Made by a program: the position numbers and the translations under genes. From JBLHZY01 sp050633265 (GTDB taxonomy: Bacteria; Pseudomonadota; Alphaproteobacteria; Rhodobacterales; Rhodobacteraceae), in NCBI GenBank assembly GCA_050633265.1, contig JBOEGE010000016.1, forward strand, positions 1-59,319: DNA of 59,319 nucleotides. Direction: 5' to 3'. This document shows, one piece after another, positions 32,805-42,169 of this stretch. The notes under the pieces were generated by a model. That model was not told the DNA's origin. It did not search any database and saw only the letters and a list, made by a program, of their open reading frames with translations. Each line of letters opens with the position of its first letter. The first letter of the stretch is position 1.

Positions 32805-34211
32805 CTAGGAGCCTGCAATATCGCTGAGCCGGGCGATCGTTTCCTCCCGGCCAAGGATAAGCATCATGTCGAATACGCTGGGGGTCACGGCCCGCCCGGC
32901 AAGGGCTGCTCGTAAAGGAGCGGCCAATTTGCCAAGCTTGGTCTCGTGGGCGGTTGCGACCTCGGCCACAACGGCTTCCAGCGCGTCGCGGTTCCAGCTA
33001 GCATTTTGCAGGTGCGGCGTCAATTCGCTCAGTATACCACGGGATACCGGATCAAGCGCTTTTGCCGCCTTTTCATCCGGGGTAAAGGGCCGGGCGCCAA
33101 GAATAAAGTGAGCCTTTTCAAGGAGATCGGGGAAAGTCTTGGCCCGTTCTTTCAGGCAATACATCGCGCGGGCCAACCCATCTTTTTGTGCGGCGCTCAG
33201 GTGTTTTTCGCCCAAGGCGCCCAAAAATGCATCAATTTCCGCTACGAGTGCAGCATCATCCGCCATGGCGATCTGTTGGCCGCAAATATTATCGAGTTTC
33301 TTGAAATCAAATCGGGCAGGGGCTTTGCCAATCCCATCCAGATCAAACCATGCGCGCGCTTGAGCATCGGTGAAAACCTCATCATCCCCGTGGCTCCAGC
33401 CAAGGCGCGCGAGATAGTTGCGCATGCCCGCCGCCGGATAGCCCATGGCCTGATATTCCTCGACCCCGGTCGCACCGTGGCGTTTTGACATTTTCTTGCC
33501 ATCCGGCCCAAAAATCAGCGGAATATGCGCCCAAACAGGCACATCCCAACCCATCGCCGCATAGACAAGCATCTGACGCGCCGCATTATTGAGGTGGTCA
33601 TCACCCCGGATACAATGGGTCACACCCATATCATGATCATCCACAACAACAGCCAACATATAGGTTGGCGTACCATCAGAGCGTAAACAAATCATGTCAT
33701 CGAGCTGATCATTGCGAATGGTCACATCGCCTTGGACAGAATCGCGGATCACAGTCGCCCCTTCCAGCGGCGCTTTGACCCGGATCACATAAGGCAGATC
33801 GGGGGCCGCCGCAGGATCGGCATCGCGCCAAGGGGAGCGATACAGCGTGCTGGTCCCTGCAGCGCGGGCTTCCTCGCGAAAGGCTTCGATCTCGTCCTGC
33901 GTGGCATAGCACTTATAAGCATGGCCGCGGGCCAGCATCTCATGGGCAACTTCAGCGTGGCGATCAGCGCGCGCAGCCTGCGAAATCGGCGCGCCATCCC
34001 AATCCAGCCCAAGCCAGCTCAGCCCTTTCAGGATCGCTGCTGTCGCCTCCTCCGAGGAGCGCGCCCGATCCGTATCCTCAATCCGAAGCAAGAATTTCCC
34101 GCCCCGCCCGCGCGCATAAAGCCAATTGAACAGCGCCGTGCGCGCGCCGCCAATGTGCAAATAGCCAGTGGGAGAGGGCGCAAAACGGGTGACGACAGGG
34201 CGGTTGGGCAT
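32805..34211 (-). CDS. gltX: glutamyl-tRNA synthetase
   Basis: This 468-residue class I enzyme has the HIGH-type motif (PSPTGYLHIGGAR, residues 11-23) and KMSKRHG for ATP. I start at ATG 34211 because the sequence from MPNRPVVTRFAPSP is the family start; an upstream ATG adds eight residues. In many alphaproteobacteria a second paralogue charges tRNA-Gln indirectly, and this copy alone does not tell which it is. The gene diverges from comEC with only 37 bases between, so the two promoters overlap. Confidence 0.95.
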   Translation of the reverse strand: MPNRPVVTRFAPSPTGYLHIGGARTALFNWLYARGRGGKFLLRIEDTDRARSSEEATAAILKGLSWLGLDWDGAPISQAARADRHAEVAHEMLARGHAYKCYATQDEIEAFREEARAAGTSTLYRSPWRDADPAAAPDLPYVIRVKAPLEGATVIRDSVQGDVTIRNDQLDDMICLRSDGTPTYMLAVVVDDHDMGVTHCIRGDDHLNNAARQMLVYAAMGWDVPVWAHIPLIFGPDGKKMSKRHGATGVEEYQAMGYPAAGMRNYLARLGWSHGDDEVFTDAQARAWFDLDGIGKAPARFDFKKLDNICGQQIAMADDAALVAEIDAFLGALGEKHLSAAQKDGLARAMYCLKERAKTFPDLLEKAHFILGARPFTPDEKAAKALDPVSRGILSELTPHLQNASWNRDALEAVVAEVATAHETKLGKLAAPLRAALAGRAVTPSVFDMMLILGREETIARLSDIAGS

Positions 34212-34248
34212 GGGAATTAACCTTTTGGAAACCATAGAGGAGATAGCC

Positions 34249-36402
34249 TTGGCGCAGGTCTATTCAATGATAGGTAAGGACACAAGAGTGCGGGCATTTG
34301 GCCCTCTTTTCTGGCTGATCGATACGCAGCGCGGGCATTTGTTTGCTTGGCTTCCTGTCTGCTTGGCCTTTGGAATTGGGGCCTATTTTGCCCTGAGTTT
34401 TGAGCCGGGCGCGCGGCTTTATGGCGGGGCTTTGGCCGTTGTGATCGCAACTGGCGCGGCGCTTATTGGGCTGCGTGGGCGCGCATATGAAGGGCAATGC
34501 GCCCCATTGCTCATTGGCGTGATGACCATCGCCCTTGGATTTTTGCTTGCTGGCTACCGCGCCCATGCGGTCAATGCGCCGGTGATGGGCTTTCGCTATT
34601 ATGGCCCCGTGGAAGGGCGGATCATCAAAATTGATCGCTCCGGCTCGGATAAAATCCGCCTTCTGCTCGATCAGGTCCGGCTTGAGCGCACAGGCCCGGA
34701 TCGAACGCCCGCGCGCGTGCGTGTCTCGCTTCACGGCGCGCAGGGCTTCTTTACCCCCGAACCTGGCGCGCGCATCGCCCTTACCGCCCATCTTGGCCCG
34801 CCCGAAGGCCCGGTAGAACCCGGCGGCTTTGATTTTCAGCGCATGGCTTGGTTTGATCGGCTTGGCGGGGTTGGCTATACCCGCGCGCCGGCACTTTTGA
34901 TCGCGCCGCCAACAGGCGGTCGCAGCCTCTGGATCGCGCGGCTTCGGGCTGATTTTTCCGCCGCGATCCAAGCTAAAATGCCCGGCGAAGAAGGCGCTTT
35001 TGCCGCGGCCATCCTAACAGGCGATCGCTCGGGCATGAGCGAAGAGACAAAAGAAAGCCTGCGCGCCTCAAACCTTGCGCATCTTTTGGCCATTTCCGGG
35101 CTGCATATGGGGCTGCTAACGGGGCTGGTTTTCTCGGCGCTCAACTTTGTTTTTGTATTTATTCCAGCACGTTACGCAAGCAAAGTACCGGGGCGCAAAC
35201 TGGCCGCATTGGGGGCGCTTATGGCGGGCGCGTTTTACCTTGCGCTTTCGGGGGGAAACGTCGCCACAGAACGCGCCTTTATCATGGTCGCGGTGATGTT
35301 TACCGCCGTGATCCTCGGGCGGCGCGCGCTGACATTGCGCGCGGTTGCTTTGGCAGCGCTGATCGTGCTCACCCTGCGCCCCGAAGTGCTGACCGAGCCG
35401 GGATTTCAGATGTCATTCGCCGCCACCGTTGCGCTTGTCGCTGTCTTTGGTGAGATCCGCGTGAATGGTTGGCGCTTTGGCCCGCGCTGGATGGCGCCCA
35501 TTGCCACGGTGGTGATCTCTTCGCTCGTGGCCGGGCTCGCAACCGCGCCCGTGGCGGCCGCCCATTTCAACAGAATTGCCGATTACGGCCTGATCGCCAA
35601 TCTCGTCTCGGTCCCGCTTATGGGGCTGGTTGTGATGCCAGCCGCGCTCGGGGCGATCATATTGGCGCCGCTCGGGCTTTCGGCCATTGGCTTTGCAATC
35701 ATGCGCCCAGCCATCGCTTGGATTCTGGGCGTTGCGGATTGGATTTCATCGCTTGAAGGCGCGCTTAGCTATGTCCCAAGCCCGCCCGCTCTGGCCCTGC
35801 CGCTGATCGCCTTTGGCGGCATCTGGCTTGTGCTGTGGCAAGGGAAATGGCTGCGTTTTTCGGGGGTTACGGGCCTTATCGCCGGGTTTGCACTTTGGTC
35901 AGCGGCTGAGCGCCCTATCGCGCTGATCTCTCCCGATGGCGGGCTTGTTGGGCTTCTAACAGAGGAGGGGCGCGCCCTTTCAAAGCCAAAAGGCAGCGGG
36001 TTTGCCGCGCGCGAATGGTTGCAAAATGATGGGGACGGGGCGGATCAATATCTGGCCGCATTGCGCAGCGGTTTTGACGGCGAAAAAGGGGCCATCCTCT
36101 TTGGTGTCGGGCAGGCGCGCTTTACCCATCTGACCGGGCGCGGCGCGCGCGAAAAGGTTGCCCAAAGCTGCGCGGATACGGGCTATGTTTTCTTGAACGC
36201 GAAATATGAAGCGCCATTGCCAAAGGGCTGCGCTCTCTTTGATCATCGGCGCATGCGCGAAACCGGCGCCATCGCGATCTACCTTAAATCCGGCGAGGCC
36301 CAGATCATCACGGCGCGCGATTTTACCGGCGAGCGGCTCTGGAACAGCAAACAGAAGCGCGTAGCACTTGGCCGAGGGCTGATGGCTAAGCTGGGCGAAT
36401 AA
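34249..36402 (+). CDS. comEC: ComEC/Rec2-type DNA uptake channel protein
   Basis: About 717 residues of polytopic membrane protein: an N-terminal DUF4131-like part (residues 10-185), then the Competence domain. That domain includes LAHLLAISGLHMGLLTGLVFSALN (near 285) and many helices to about residue 565. A short C-terminal domain has no HxHxDH metallo-hydrolase motif. I prefer the TTG at 34249, six bases after GAGGAG. ATG 34210 is also in frame but would overlap the gltX start. ComEC imports single-stranded DNA in transformation and in GTA DNA uptake. Confidence 0.88.
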   Translation: MAQVYSMIGKDTRVRAFGPLFWLIDTQRGHLFAWLPVCLAFGIGAYFALSFEPGARLYGGALAVVIATGAALIGLRGRAYEGQCAPLLIGVMTIALGFLLAGYRAHAVNAPVMGFRYYGPVEGRIIKIDRSGSDKIRLLLDQVRLERTGPDRTPARVRVSLHGAQGFFTPEPGARIALTAHLGPPEGPVEPGGFDFQRMAWFDRLGGVGYTRAPALLIAPPTGGRSLWIARLRADFSAAIQAKMPGEEGAFAAAILTGDRSGMSEETKESLRASNLAHLLAISGLHMGLLTGLVFSALNFVFVFIPARYASKVPGRKLAALGALMAGAFYLALSGGNVATERAFIMVAVMFTAVILGRRALTLRAVALAALIVLTLRPEVLTEPGFQMSFAATVALVAVFGEIRVNGWRFGPRWMAPIATVVISSLVAGLATAPVAAAHFNRIADYGLIANLVSVPLMGLVVMPAALGAIILAPLGLSAIGFAIMRPAIAWILGVADWISSLEGALSYVPSPPALALPLIAFGGIWLVLWQGKWLRFSGVTGLIAGFALWSAAERPIALISPDGGLVGLLTEEGRALSKPKGSGFAAREWLQNDGDGADQYLAALRSGFDGEKGAILFGVGQARFTHLTGRGAREKVAQSCADTGYVFLNAKYEAPLPKGCALFDHRRMRETGAIAIYLKSGEAQIITARDFTGERLWNSKQKRVALGRGLMAKLGE

Positions 36403-36474
36403 CCCATTAGCCAGGCGTAAAAGGGCGCGCCAATCGCCGCCCCCAAACACTTCATTTCATTGATAAATCAGCGA

Positions 36475-37170
36475 TCAATAGGTGCGGATCAAACCAACAA
36501 GCTTGCCCTGGACCTTCACTTGATCATCGCGGAAAACCCGGGTCTCATAGGCCGGATTGGCCGCCTCAAGCGCAATCGCTGTGCCGTTGCGCCGAAACCG
36601 CTTCAGCGTGGTTTCATACCCATCGACCATCGCCACAACAATATCCCCATTCTCCGCAGAAGATGTCTCGCGGATCACGACAACATCACCATCGTTGATG
36701 CCTGCGTCGATCATGGAATCGCCTTTAACTTCAAGCGCATAATGCTCGCCTTGCCCTGCGACCATGCCGCCAGGAACCGTGACCCGCTGCGCACCATCCG
36801 CGACCGCTTCAATCGGAACACCCGCCGCAATACGCCCCATAATCGGCAAATCAATTGCGCTAAAGGTTTCAATCGGCAGTCCAGAACGCGGCGTTTCGGG
36901 CTTATCGCCATCAATAACGCGCGGGCTAAACCCGGCTGAGGGCTCCCCACCAAGGCTTTCCGGCAGTTTCACGATCTCAATCGCCCGCGCCCGATGCGCC
37001 AAACGGCGGATAAAACCGCGCTCTTCAAGGGCTGTGATAAGGCGGTGAATGCCCGATTTGGAGCGCAGATCAAGCGCTTCTTTCATTTCATCAAAACTGG
37101 GCGGAACCCCATCGCGTTTGACCCGTTTTTGAATAAAACTCAATAAATCCAGCTGCTTCTTGGTCAGCAT
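36475..37170 (-). CDS. lexA: SOS repressor LexA
   Basis: This 231-residue protein has a winged HTH at residues 1-65 (MLTKKQLDLLSFIQKRVKRDGVPPSFDEMKEAL). The Ala-Gly cleavage site lies in GRIAAGVPIEA, and the Ser/Lys self-cleavage pair in KGDSMIDAGI and MVDGYETTLKRF. Three GTTC half-sites form two overlapping SOS boxes 42-67 bp upstream, so it is autoregulated. GGGAGGG precedes the ATG. It follows moeA on the same strand but has its own operator region. Confidence 0.97.
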   Translation of the reverse strand: MLTKKQLDLLSFIQKRVKRDGVPPSFDEMKEALDLRSKSGIHRLITALEERGFIRRLAHRARAIEIVKLPESLGGEPSAGFSPRVIDGDKPETPRSGLPIETFSAIDLPIMGRIAAGVPIEAVADGAQRVTVPGGMVAGQGEHYALEVKGDSMIDAGINDGDVVVIRETSSAENGDIVVAMVDGYETTLKRFRRNGTAIALEAANPAYETRVFRDDQVKVQGKLVGLIRTY

Positions 37171-37211
37171 ATGCTATTCCCTCCCCGTTTCGGGTGATGC
37201 TTTTGATGCTC

Positions 37212-37243
37212 GTTCGCTTAACGTTCTATTCACGTTCCTGTTC
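37212..37243. promoter_or_regulatory. overlapping LexA (SOS) boxes upstream of lexA
   Basis: GTTC occurs at 37212, 37223, 37234 and 37240. The first three are spaced exactly seven bases apart, giving two overlapping GTTC-N7-GTTC boxes, the alphaproteobacterial LexA consensus. The fourth GTTC follows the third by two bases. The array lies 42-73 bp upstream of the lexA start and past the moeA stop. Confidence 0.85.
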
Positions 37244-37289
37244 TGTGTCAACTTTTCTTAACAAAAGCGTTAATCGCCAGAACACCGCC

Positions 37290-38465
37290 CTAGCCGAAGG
37301 GCAGATAGGGCATCACTTCCCCGATTTTGCGCGCAGGATCATTGGGCGCCCGCAGCAAAAGCGCGTTGGCCCCGGACAGCACCGAGAGCAAAGCGCTGTC
37401 TTGGCGCTGAAACGGGGCGATCTCATCACCGATCAGCTCGGCGCGCATATAATGGGCGCGCGGCCCGTTGGGGCCAATATCGCGCGCCAACCGGGCGGTT
37501 TTCTGCGGGGCAGGGGCGGCGGCAAGCCCCATCAAAACCCGCAACGCCGGCAGCAAAAACACCTGCCCACAGACCATCGCCGACACAGGATTGCCCGGCA
37601 ACCCGATCATCACAGCCCCGCCCAAACGCCCCGCCATCAACGGTTTTCCCGGGCGAATGGCAACTTTATAAAACGCCCGCGCCAGCCCCATATCCGCGGC
37701 CACCTGCCCAACAATATCGTGATCCCCAACCGATGCGCCGCCAATCGTGACGATCAAATCTGCATCCGCCGCCAATTCGAGCGCAAGGCGCAAAGATCCC
37801 GGATTATCGCGCGCGATCGGCAAAAGGCGGGCCAAACCGCCCTCGGCCTCAACCATGGCTTTGAGGCCAAAACTGTTGGAGGCGATGATCTGATCCGGGC
37901 CCGGGATCTCGCCCGGCATGCAAAGTTCGTCTCCCGTTGCGATAATCGCCACGACGGGGCGGCGGATGACGGGGACATGCGGGATGTTCATCGAGGCCAG
38001 CAAAGCGATATCCGAAGGCGACAAACGGCGCGGGCCGGGAAGCTCTGCACCGCGCGCAAAATCATTGCCGGGCGGGCGGATATTGGGGCCGTCGCCTAAG
38101 GTCTCAAGCAGGGTGATCTCATCGCCTGTGCGGGTAATATCTTCTTGAATAACAACATGTTGCCCGCCATCGGGCACAGGCGCCCCGGTAAAGATACGAA
38201 CGGCTTCCCCCGGCCCTATTGCGCCGCCAAAACGATGCCCCGCAGCCGCCTCGCCAATCACCCGGTAGCGCGCGCCGGGGGCAGGATTGGCATCCCCAAC
38301 CGCATAGCCATCCATCGCCGCGGCGGCAAATGGCGGCTGGTCACGTAGGGCCGCAACAGGGCGCGCAAGAATGCGGCCCGCAGCTTGGATCAAAGGGGTG
38401 GTTTCTTCCTCAAGAGGGGCGCAAAGCGCAAAGATATTGCTCAGCGCCTCCTCGACCGAAATCAT
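37290..38465 (-). CDS. moeA: molybdopterin molybdotransferase MoeA
   Basis: This 391-residue enzyme inserts molybdate into adenylylated molybdopterin. It shows PPFAAAAMDGYAV, IATGDEL, the GGASVGDHD nucleotide/Mo-binding motif and GLPGNPVSAMV. Length is standard. Its ATG overlaps the moaC stop by four bases, giving a moaC-moeA unit behind trpC. Molybdoenzymes such as formate or xanthine dehydrogenases would be the users, but none are in the window. Confidence 0.95.
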   Translation of the reverse strand: MISVEEALSNIFALCAPLEEETTPLIQAAGRILARPVAALRDQPPFAAAAMDGYAVGDANPAPGARYRVIGEAAAGHRFGGAIGPGEAVRIFTGAPVPDGGQHVVIQEDITRTGDEITLLETLGDGPNIRPPGNDFARGAELPGPRRLSPSDIALLASMNIPHVPVIRRPVVAIIATGDELCMPGEIPGPDQIIASNSFGLKAMVEAEGGLARLLPIARDNPGSLRLALELAADADLIVTIGGASVGDHDIVGQVAADMGLARAFYKVAIRPGKPLMAGRLGGAVMIGLPGNPVSAMVCGQVFLLPALRVLMGLAAAPAPQKTARLARDIGPNGPRAHYMRAELIGDEIAPFQRQDSALLSVLSGANALLLRAPNDPARKIGEVMPYLPFG

Positions 38466-38941
38466 GGCGCAGCCTCAAACCGCCCCGTCTTGCCGCCATC
38501 TTTGAGCGTCACCCGGATGCCGCCGATTTCCATTGTCTTTTCAACAGCTTTCACCATGTCGTAGATGGTCAAAGCGGCTGTGCTCACGGCGGTAAGCGCC
38601 TCCATCTCGATCCCGGTTTGGCCGGAGGTTTTGATCAAAGCGGTGATCCGAATGCCGGGCAAATCCGCATCCGGCACCAAATCCAGCGCGACTTTGGTGA
38701 TCGGCAAAGGATGGCACAAAGGGATCAGATCGGCCGTTTTCTTGGCGCCCATGATCCCCGCCAAACGGGCAACCCCAAGCACATCACCTTTTTTGGCGCG
38801 CCCTTCGGTGATCAAGGCCAAAGTCTCGGGGCGCATCTTTACATAGCCCTCGGCGCTTGCGATCCGCGCTGTGACAGGCTTGTCAGACACATCGACCATA
38901 TGCGCATGGCCTTCGGCATTAAAGTGTGTAAGATCAGCCAC
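38462..38941 (-). CDS. moaC: cyclic pyranopterin monophosphate synthase MoaC
   Basis: This 159-residue enzyme rearranges the GTP-derived intermediate of MoaA to cPMP in molybdenum cofactor synthesis. Conserved segments are MVDVSDKPVTAR, AAKMTADLIPLCHPLPI-like (here GAKKTADLIPLCHPLPI) and GIEMEALTAVSTAALTIYDM with catalytic residues. It begins with GTG directly after the trpC stop, without any gap, and overlaps moeA. It is therefore translated within the trpC-moaC-moeA operon. Confidence 0.95.
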   Translation of the reverse strand: MADLTHFNAEGHAHMVDVSDKPVTARIASAEGYVKMRPETLALITEGRAKKGDVLGVARLAGIMGAKKTADLIPLCHPLPITKVALDLVPDADLPGIRITALIKTSGQTGIEMEALTAVSTAALTIYDMVKAVEKTMEIGGIRVTLKDGGKTGRFEAAP

Positions 38942-39748
38942 TTACGCCACCCGCAAGATTGGGTTGGCCAGCAATTCCTTGGTCGCTGCCGCCACATCCG
39001 CTTGGCGCATCAGGCTTTCCCCAATGAGAAAACTGCGCGCCCCGCTGGCGGCCATATCGGCAAGATCTTGGGGGGTAAACAGCCCGCTTTCACAGACCAA
39101 ATGGCGCGAAGGCTCGGCGATTTTGGCCAGGGTGCGGGTCGTATCCAAGCTTGTCTCGAAAGTCTTGAGATTGCGATTGTTGATGCCAAGCAAGGGCGAT
39201 TTCAGCGCGCGCGCCCGGTCCAGCTCTTGGGCATCATGCACCTCGACCAAAACATCCATACCCCAATCAAATGCCGCATCTTCAAGCTCGCGCGCCTGCG
39301 CATCCGAAACGCTGGCCATGATGATCAGGATCGCATCCGCCCCCCAAGCGCGCGCCTCGGCCACTTGATAAGTGTCATACATGAAGTCTTTGCGCAGGGC
39401 AGGCAGGCTGCAAGCGCCCTTGGCCGCGCGCAAATACTCCGGCGCACCCTGAAAACTTGGCGTATCCGTCAGAACCGAAAGACAGGTCGCGCCGCCCGTT
39501 TCATAGGCCTGGGCAAGGGCCGGCGGATTGAAATCTTCGCGGATCAAGCCTTTGGAAGGGCTCGCTTTTTTGATCTCGGCAATCAGGCCGTAGCCGCTTT
39601 GAGCCGCCTTTTGAAGCGCAGCTGCAAAGCCGCGTGGCGCTTCGGCATCGCGCGCCTGTTGCGTGACCTCGCCAATCGGGCGGGCCGATTTGGCGGCGGC
39701 AATTTCTTCAAGCTTATAGGCTTTGATCTTATCGAGTACATTTTCCAT
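38942..39748 (-). CDS. trpC: indole-3-glycerol phosphate synthase
   Basis: This 268-residue TIM-barrel enzyme closes the indole ring in tryptophan synthesis. The catalytic Lys/Glu segments EIKKASPSKGLI (near residue 50), LRKDFMYD and GINNRNLKTF are present. trpD and trpG, usually just upstream in this order, are absent; 270 bases of intergenic DNA with no clear attenuator separate trpC from the divergent fatty-acid gene. It heads a moaC-moeA operon. Confidence 0.95.
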   Translation of the reverse strand: MENVLDKIKAYKLEEIAAAKSARPIGEVTQQARDAEAPRGFAAALQKAAQSGYGLIAEIKKASPSKGLIREDFNPPALAQAYETGGATCLSVLTDTPSFQGAPEYLRAAKGACSLPALRKDFMYDTYQVAEARAWGADAILIIMASVSDAQARELEDAAFDWGMDVLVEVHDAQELDRARALKSPLLGINNRNLKTFETSLDTTRTLAKIAEPSRHLVCESGLFTPQDLADMAASGARSFLIGESLMRQADVAAATKELLANPILRVA

Positions 39749-40018
39749 AAGTTTAAATATCGCGCCGCGGCGGCGAAGGGAAGGGCCGCTGACTTGGCAT
39801 TTCGTCCCAGATGCGCAGAAATTTCCCGGCCTCAGGGGCAGGAATTTCCGTTAAGGTAAACTTACGCAGCGGAAAGTTTGGCCGCCATAGCCCCAAAACC
39901 CTAGGCGAAACGGGGGAATTGCCTTAGAACCTGTAGCCAATATCGCGCGGAGGCCCCTTGGCCGCCAGTTTGCGCGATTTGAGTTGGGACAGCACGCTGA
40001 TGGGGAGGCGGGCAGGTT

Positions 40019-42151
40019 ATGGGACGTAAAAATCAGGGCCGTTCGCCCGATGAAAGCAGCACATCTACCGCGCATTTGGATGGGCTGAACTACGAAACGC
40101 TTGGGGATGTGGCTGTTTTGCGGCTGGCAAATCCGCCGCTGAATGCGCTTAGCGCACAGATGCGCGCCGCCCTGAAAGCAGGTTTTGACGCCGCCTCAAA
40201 GGATCCGCAGATCAAAGCGATTGTGATTGGCGCGGCTGAGGGGGCCTTTCCTGCCGGCGCCGATCTGCGCGCCCAAGATGCAGATCAAGAGCCGACGCTA
40301 AGCAACCTTCTGCAAGATATTGAAAAATCAGATAAATTGCTGATTGCCGCGCTGCATGGCCCGGTGCTTGGCCCTGGGTTTGAGCTGGCCTTGGCCTGCC
40401 ATTATCGCGCCGCGACACGGGGCGCAATTTTTGGCTGCCCGGATGTGACCTTGGGGCTTGTGCCCTCGGGCGGCGCGACCCAGCGATTGCCCCGGTTGAT
40501 CGGCGCGGCGACGGCGCTTGATCTGTTGCTCAGCGGCCAGACGATCAAAGGCGCGCAAGCCCGCCGCCTTGGGCTGCTCGATGTGCTGAGCAAAGACCCC
40601 GCCGAAACGGCCGCAATTGCCTTGGCGCGCGAATTGATCGCATCCGGCGCATCTTCGCGGCGCAGCAGCGAGGCACAGATCATGCAAGCAGCTGGCAGCG
40701 AGGCCATCGCCGAATTTCGCAAGCGTCGCAAAGCGTTAGAGGCCTCAAAGCTCGAAGCGCCGGGGCGGATAATCGACTGTGTGGAAGCGGGGCTTTTGCT
40801 GCCTTTTGAGGGCGGTTTGGCCTTTGAAACAACCGCATATGAAGATACGCGCGCCTCCGAGCAATCCCAAGCGCTGCGCTATGTCTATCAGGCCGAACGC
40901 GCCGCCGCTCATCCCAAAGCCATTGATCTACGCACCGCGCGACCCGTTGAAAAGATTGCCATAATCGGTGCGAGCGGCATGGGGCAGGGGATCGCTTTGG
41001 CCTGTCTTGGTGCGCAGATTCCATGCGTTTTGATCGAAGCCGATGCCAAAATCGCAGATCAGGCCAAGGCACGTATCGCTCAAGTGATCGCCAAAGCGAT
41101 CGAGCGCGGCCAAATGTCTGAGCGCGAAGTTGCAGAGCGGCTGGCGCTGCTCACCGTGAGCGATGATTTGGAAGCCGCAAGGGGCGCTGATTTTGGCTTT
41201 GAGGCGGTGGATGAAACCATGGGCGCCAAGACAAATGCTCTGCGCGCATTGCAAGAGGTCCTCGGCCAAGAGGCTGTTATTGCAACAAAATCCGTCTATC
41301 TCGACACAGAGGCCTTGGCAAATGCCCTGCCGCGCCCCTCGCGGCTTACGGGGATGCGCCTTCAGGCCCCGGCGCATCTGATGCGGCTGGCTGAAATCTC
41401 CGTTTTGCCAACCGCCGCCCCCGATGCAACAGCAACCGCGATCGCCCTTGCAACCCGGCTTGGAAAACTGGCCGTGTCCTGCTCGGGCACGCCCGGCTTG
41501 ATCAACGAACGCCTGCTCTCAACCTATCGCCGCGCGGCCTTGGCGAGCCTGCGCGAAGGGGCGAGCCCGGCACAGATTGATGCTGCGATGCGCAGCTTTG
41601 GCTTCCCCATCGGCCCCTTCCAAGGCATTGATAACGTTGGGGTTGATCTGTGTTTGTCGCAGCTTAGGGCGATCAACCCAGCGCTTGAGGTGCCAATCAT
41701 TGAGGCCTTGATTGCCGCGGGCCGCAAGGGGCGCAAAGTTGGCGCGGGCTTTTACCTTTATGAAGATGAGCGCGGCGCAGGGGTTGAAGATGCGGATGTG
41801 CTTGAGCGCATTGAAACGCTGCGCAAATCGCAGGGGATCACCGCGCGCAAAATTGGCCGGGGCGAGATTCAGCGCCGCGCTCTTGCGGCTTTGATCAATG
41901 AAGGCATGGCGATGCTGGCCGAAGGGGCTGTTCCAAGTGCTGCAGAAATTGACACAGCCGCGATCGCTGGCCTTGGATTTGCGCGCTGGAAAGGCGGGCC
42001 GATGAAGGCGGCGGATCAATGGGGGCTGCTCAAGGTTGAAGCCACAATGCGCAGCCTAAGCGCGCAAGATCCGGCCCTTTGGACTCCGCATCCAATGCTG
42101 CGTGAGCTGATCAAAAATGGCCGCAAATTTGCAGATACTTTAAGCGGCTAG
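40019..42151 (+). CDS. FadB-like hydratase/3-hydroxyacyl-CoA dehydrogenase fusion with altered active sites
   Basis: This 710-residue fusion has an N-terminal crotonase domain (about 25-210), then a 3-hydroxyacyl-CoA dehydrogenase NAD domain (about 310-490) and two C-terminal helical domains. The hydratase keeps the first Glu (GPGFELALAC), but the second is Asp (GCPDVTLGLVP). In the dehydrogenase the NAD motif reads IGASGMG, not GxGxxG. The catalytic His is Arg (LTGMRLQAPA), the Ser of the SNTS motif is changed (ATKSVYL), and the Asn position is Glu (GLINERLL). It may be an isomerase or hydratase only, or non-catalytic. GGGAGG lies 11 bases before the ATG. Confidence 0.88.
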   Translation: MGRKNQGRSPDESSTSTAHLDGLNYETLGDVAVLRLANPPLNALSAQMRAALKAGFDAASKDPQIKAIVIGAAEGAFPAGADLRAQDADQEPTLSNLLQDIEKSDKLLIAALHGPVLGPGFELALACHYRAATRGAIFGCPDVTLGLVPSGGATQRLPRLIGAATALDLLLSGQTIKGAQARRLGLLDVLSKDPAETAAIALARELIASGASSRRSSEAQIMQAAGSEAIAEFRKRRKALEASKLEAPGRIIDCVEAGLLLPFEGGLAFETTAYEDTRASEQSQALRYVYQAERAAAHPKAIDLRTARPVEKIAIIGASGMGQGIALACLGAQIPCVLIEADAKIADQAKARIAQVIAKAIERGQMSEREVAERLALLTVSDDLEAARGADFGFEAVDETMGAKTNALRALQEVLGQEAVIATKSVYLDTEALANALPRPSRLTGMRLQAPAHLMRLAEISVLPTAAPDATATAIALATRLGKLAVSCSGTPGLINERLLSTYRRAALASLREGASPAQIDAAMRSFGFPIGPFQGIDNVGVDLCLSQLRAINPALEVPIIEALIAAGRKGRKVGAGFYLYEDERGAGVEDADVLERIETLRKSQGITARKIGRGEIQRRALAALINEGMAMLAEGAVPSAAEIDTAAIAGLGFARWKGGPMKAADQWGLLKVEATMRSLSAQDPALWTPHPMLRELIKNGRKFADTLSG

Positions 42152-42169
42152 AACTCTCCCGCGCGCCCT

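Noticed and set aside
37241..37275. CtrA-like site (TTAAC...TTAA) near lexA
   Set aside because: The spacing between the TTAA halves is eight, not seven, so it does not fit the CtrA consensus.
39749..40018. trp leader or attenuator before trpC
   Set aside because: Only weak stems (TAAG/CTTA, TTCCG/CGGAA) are present, with no leader peptide rich in Trp.
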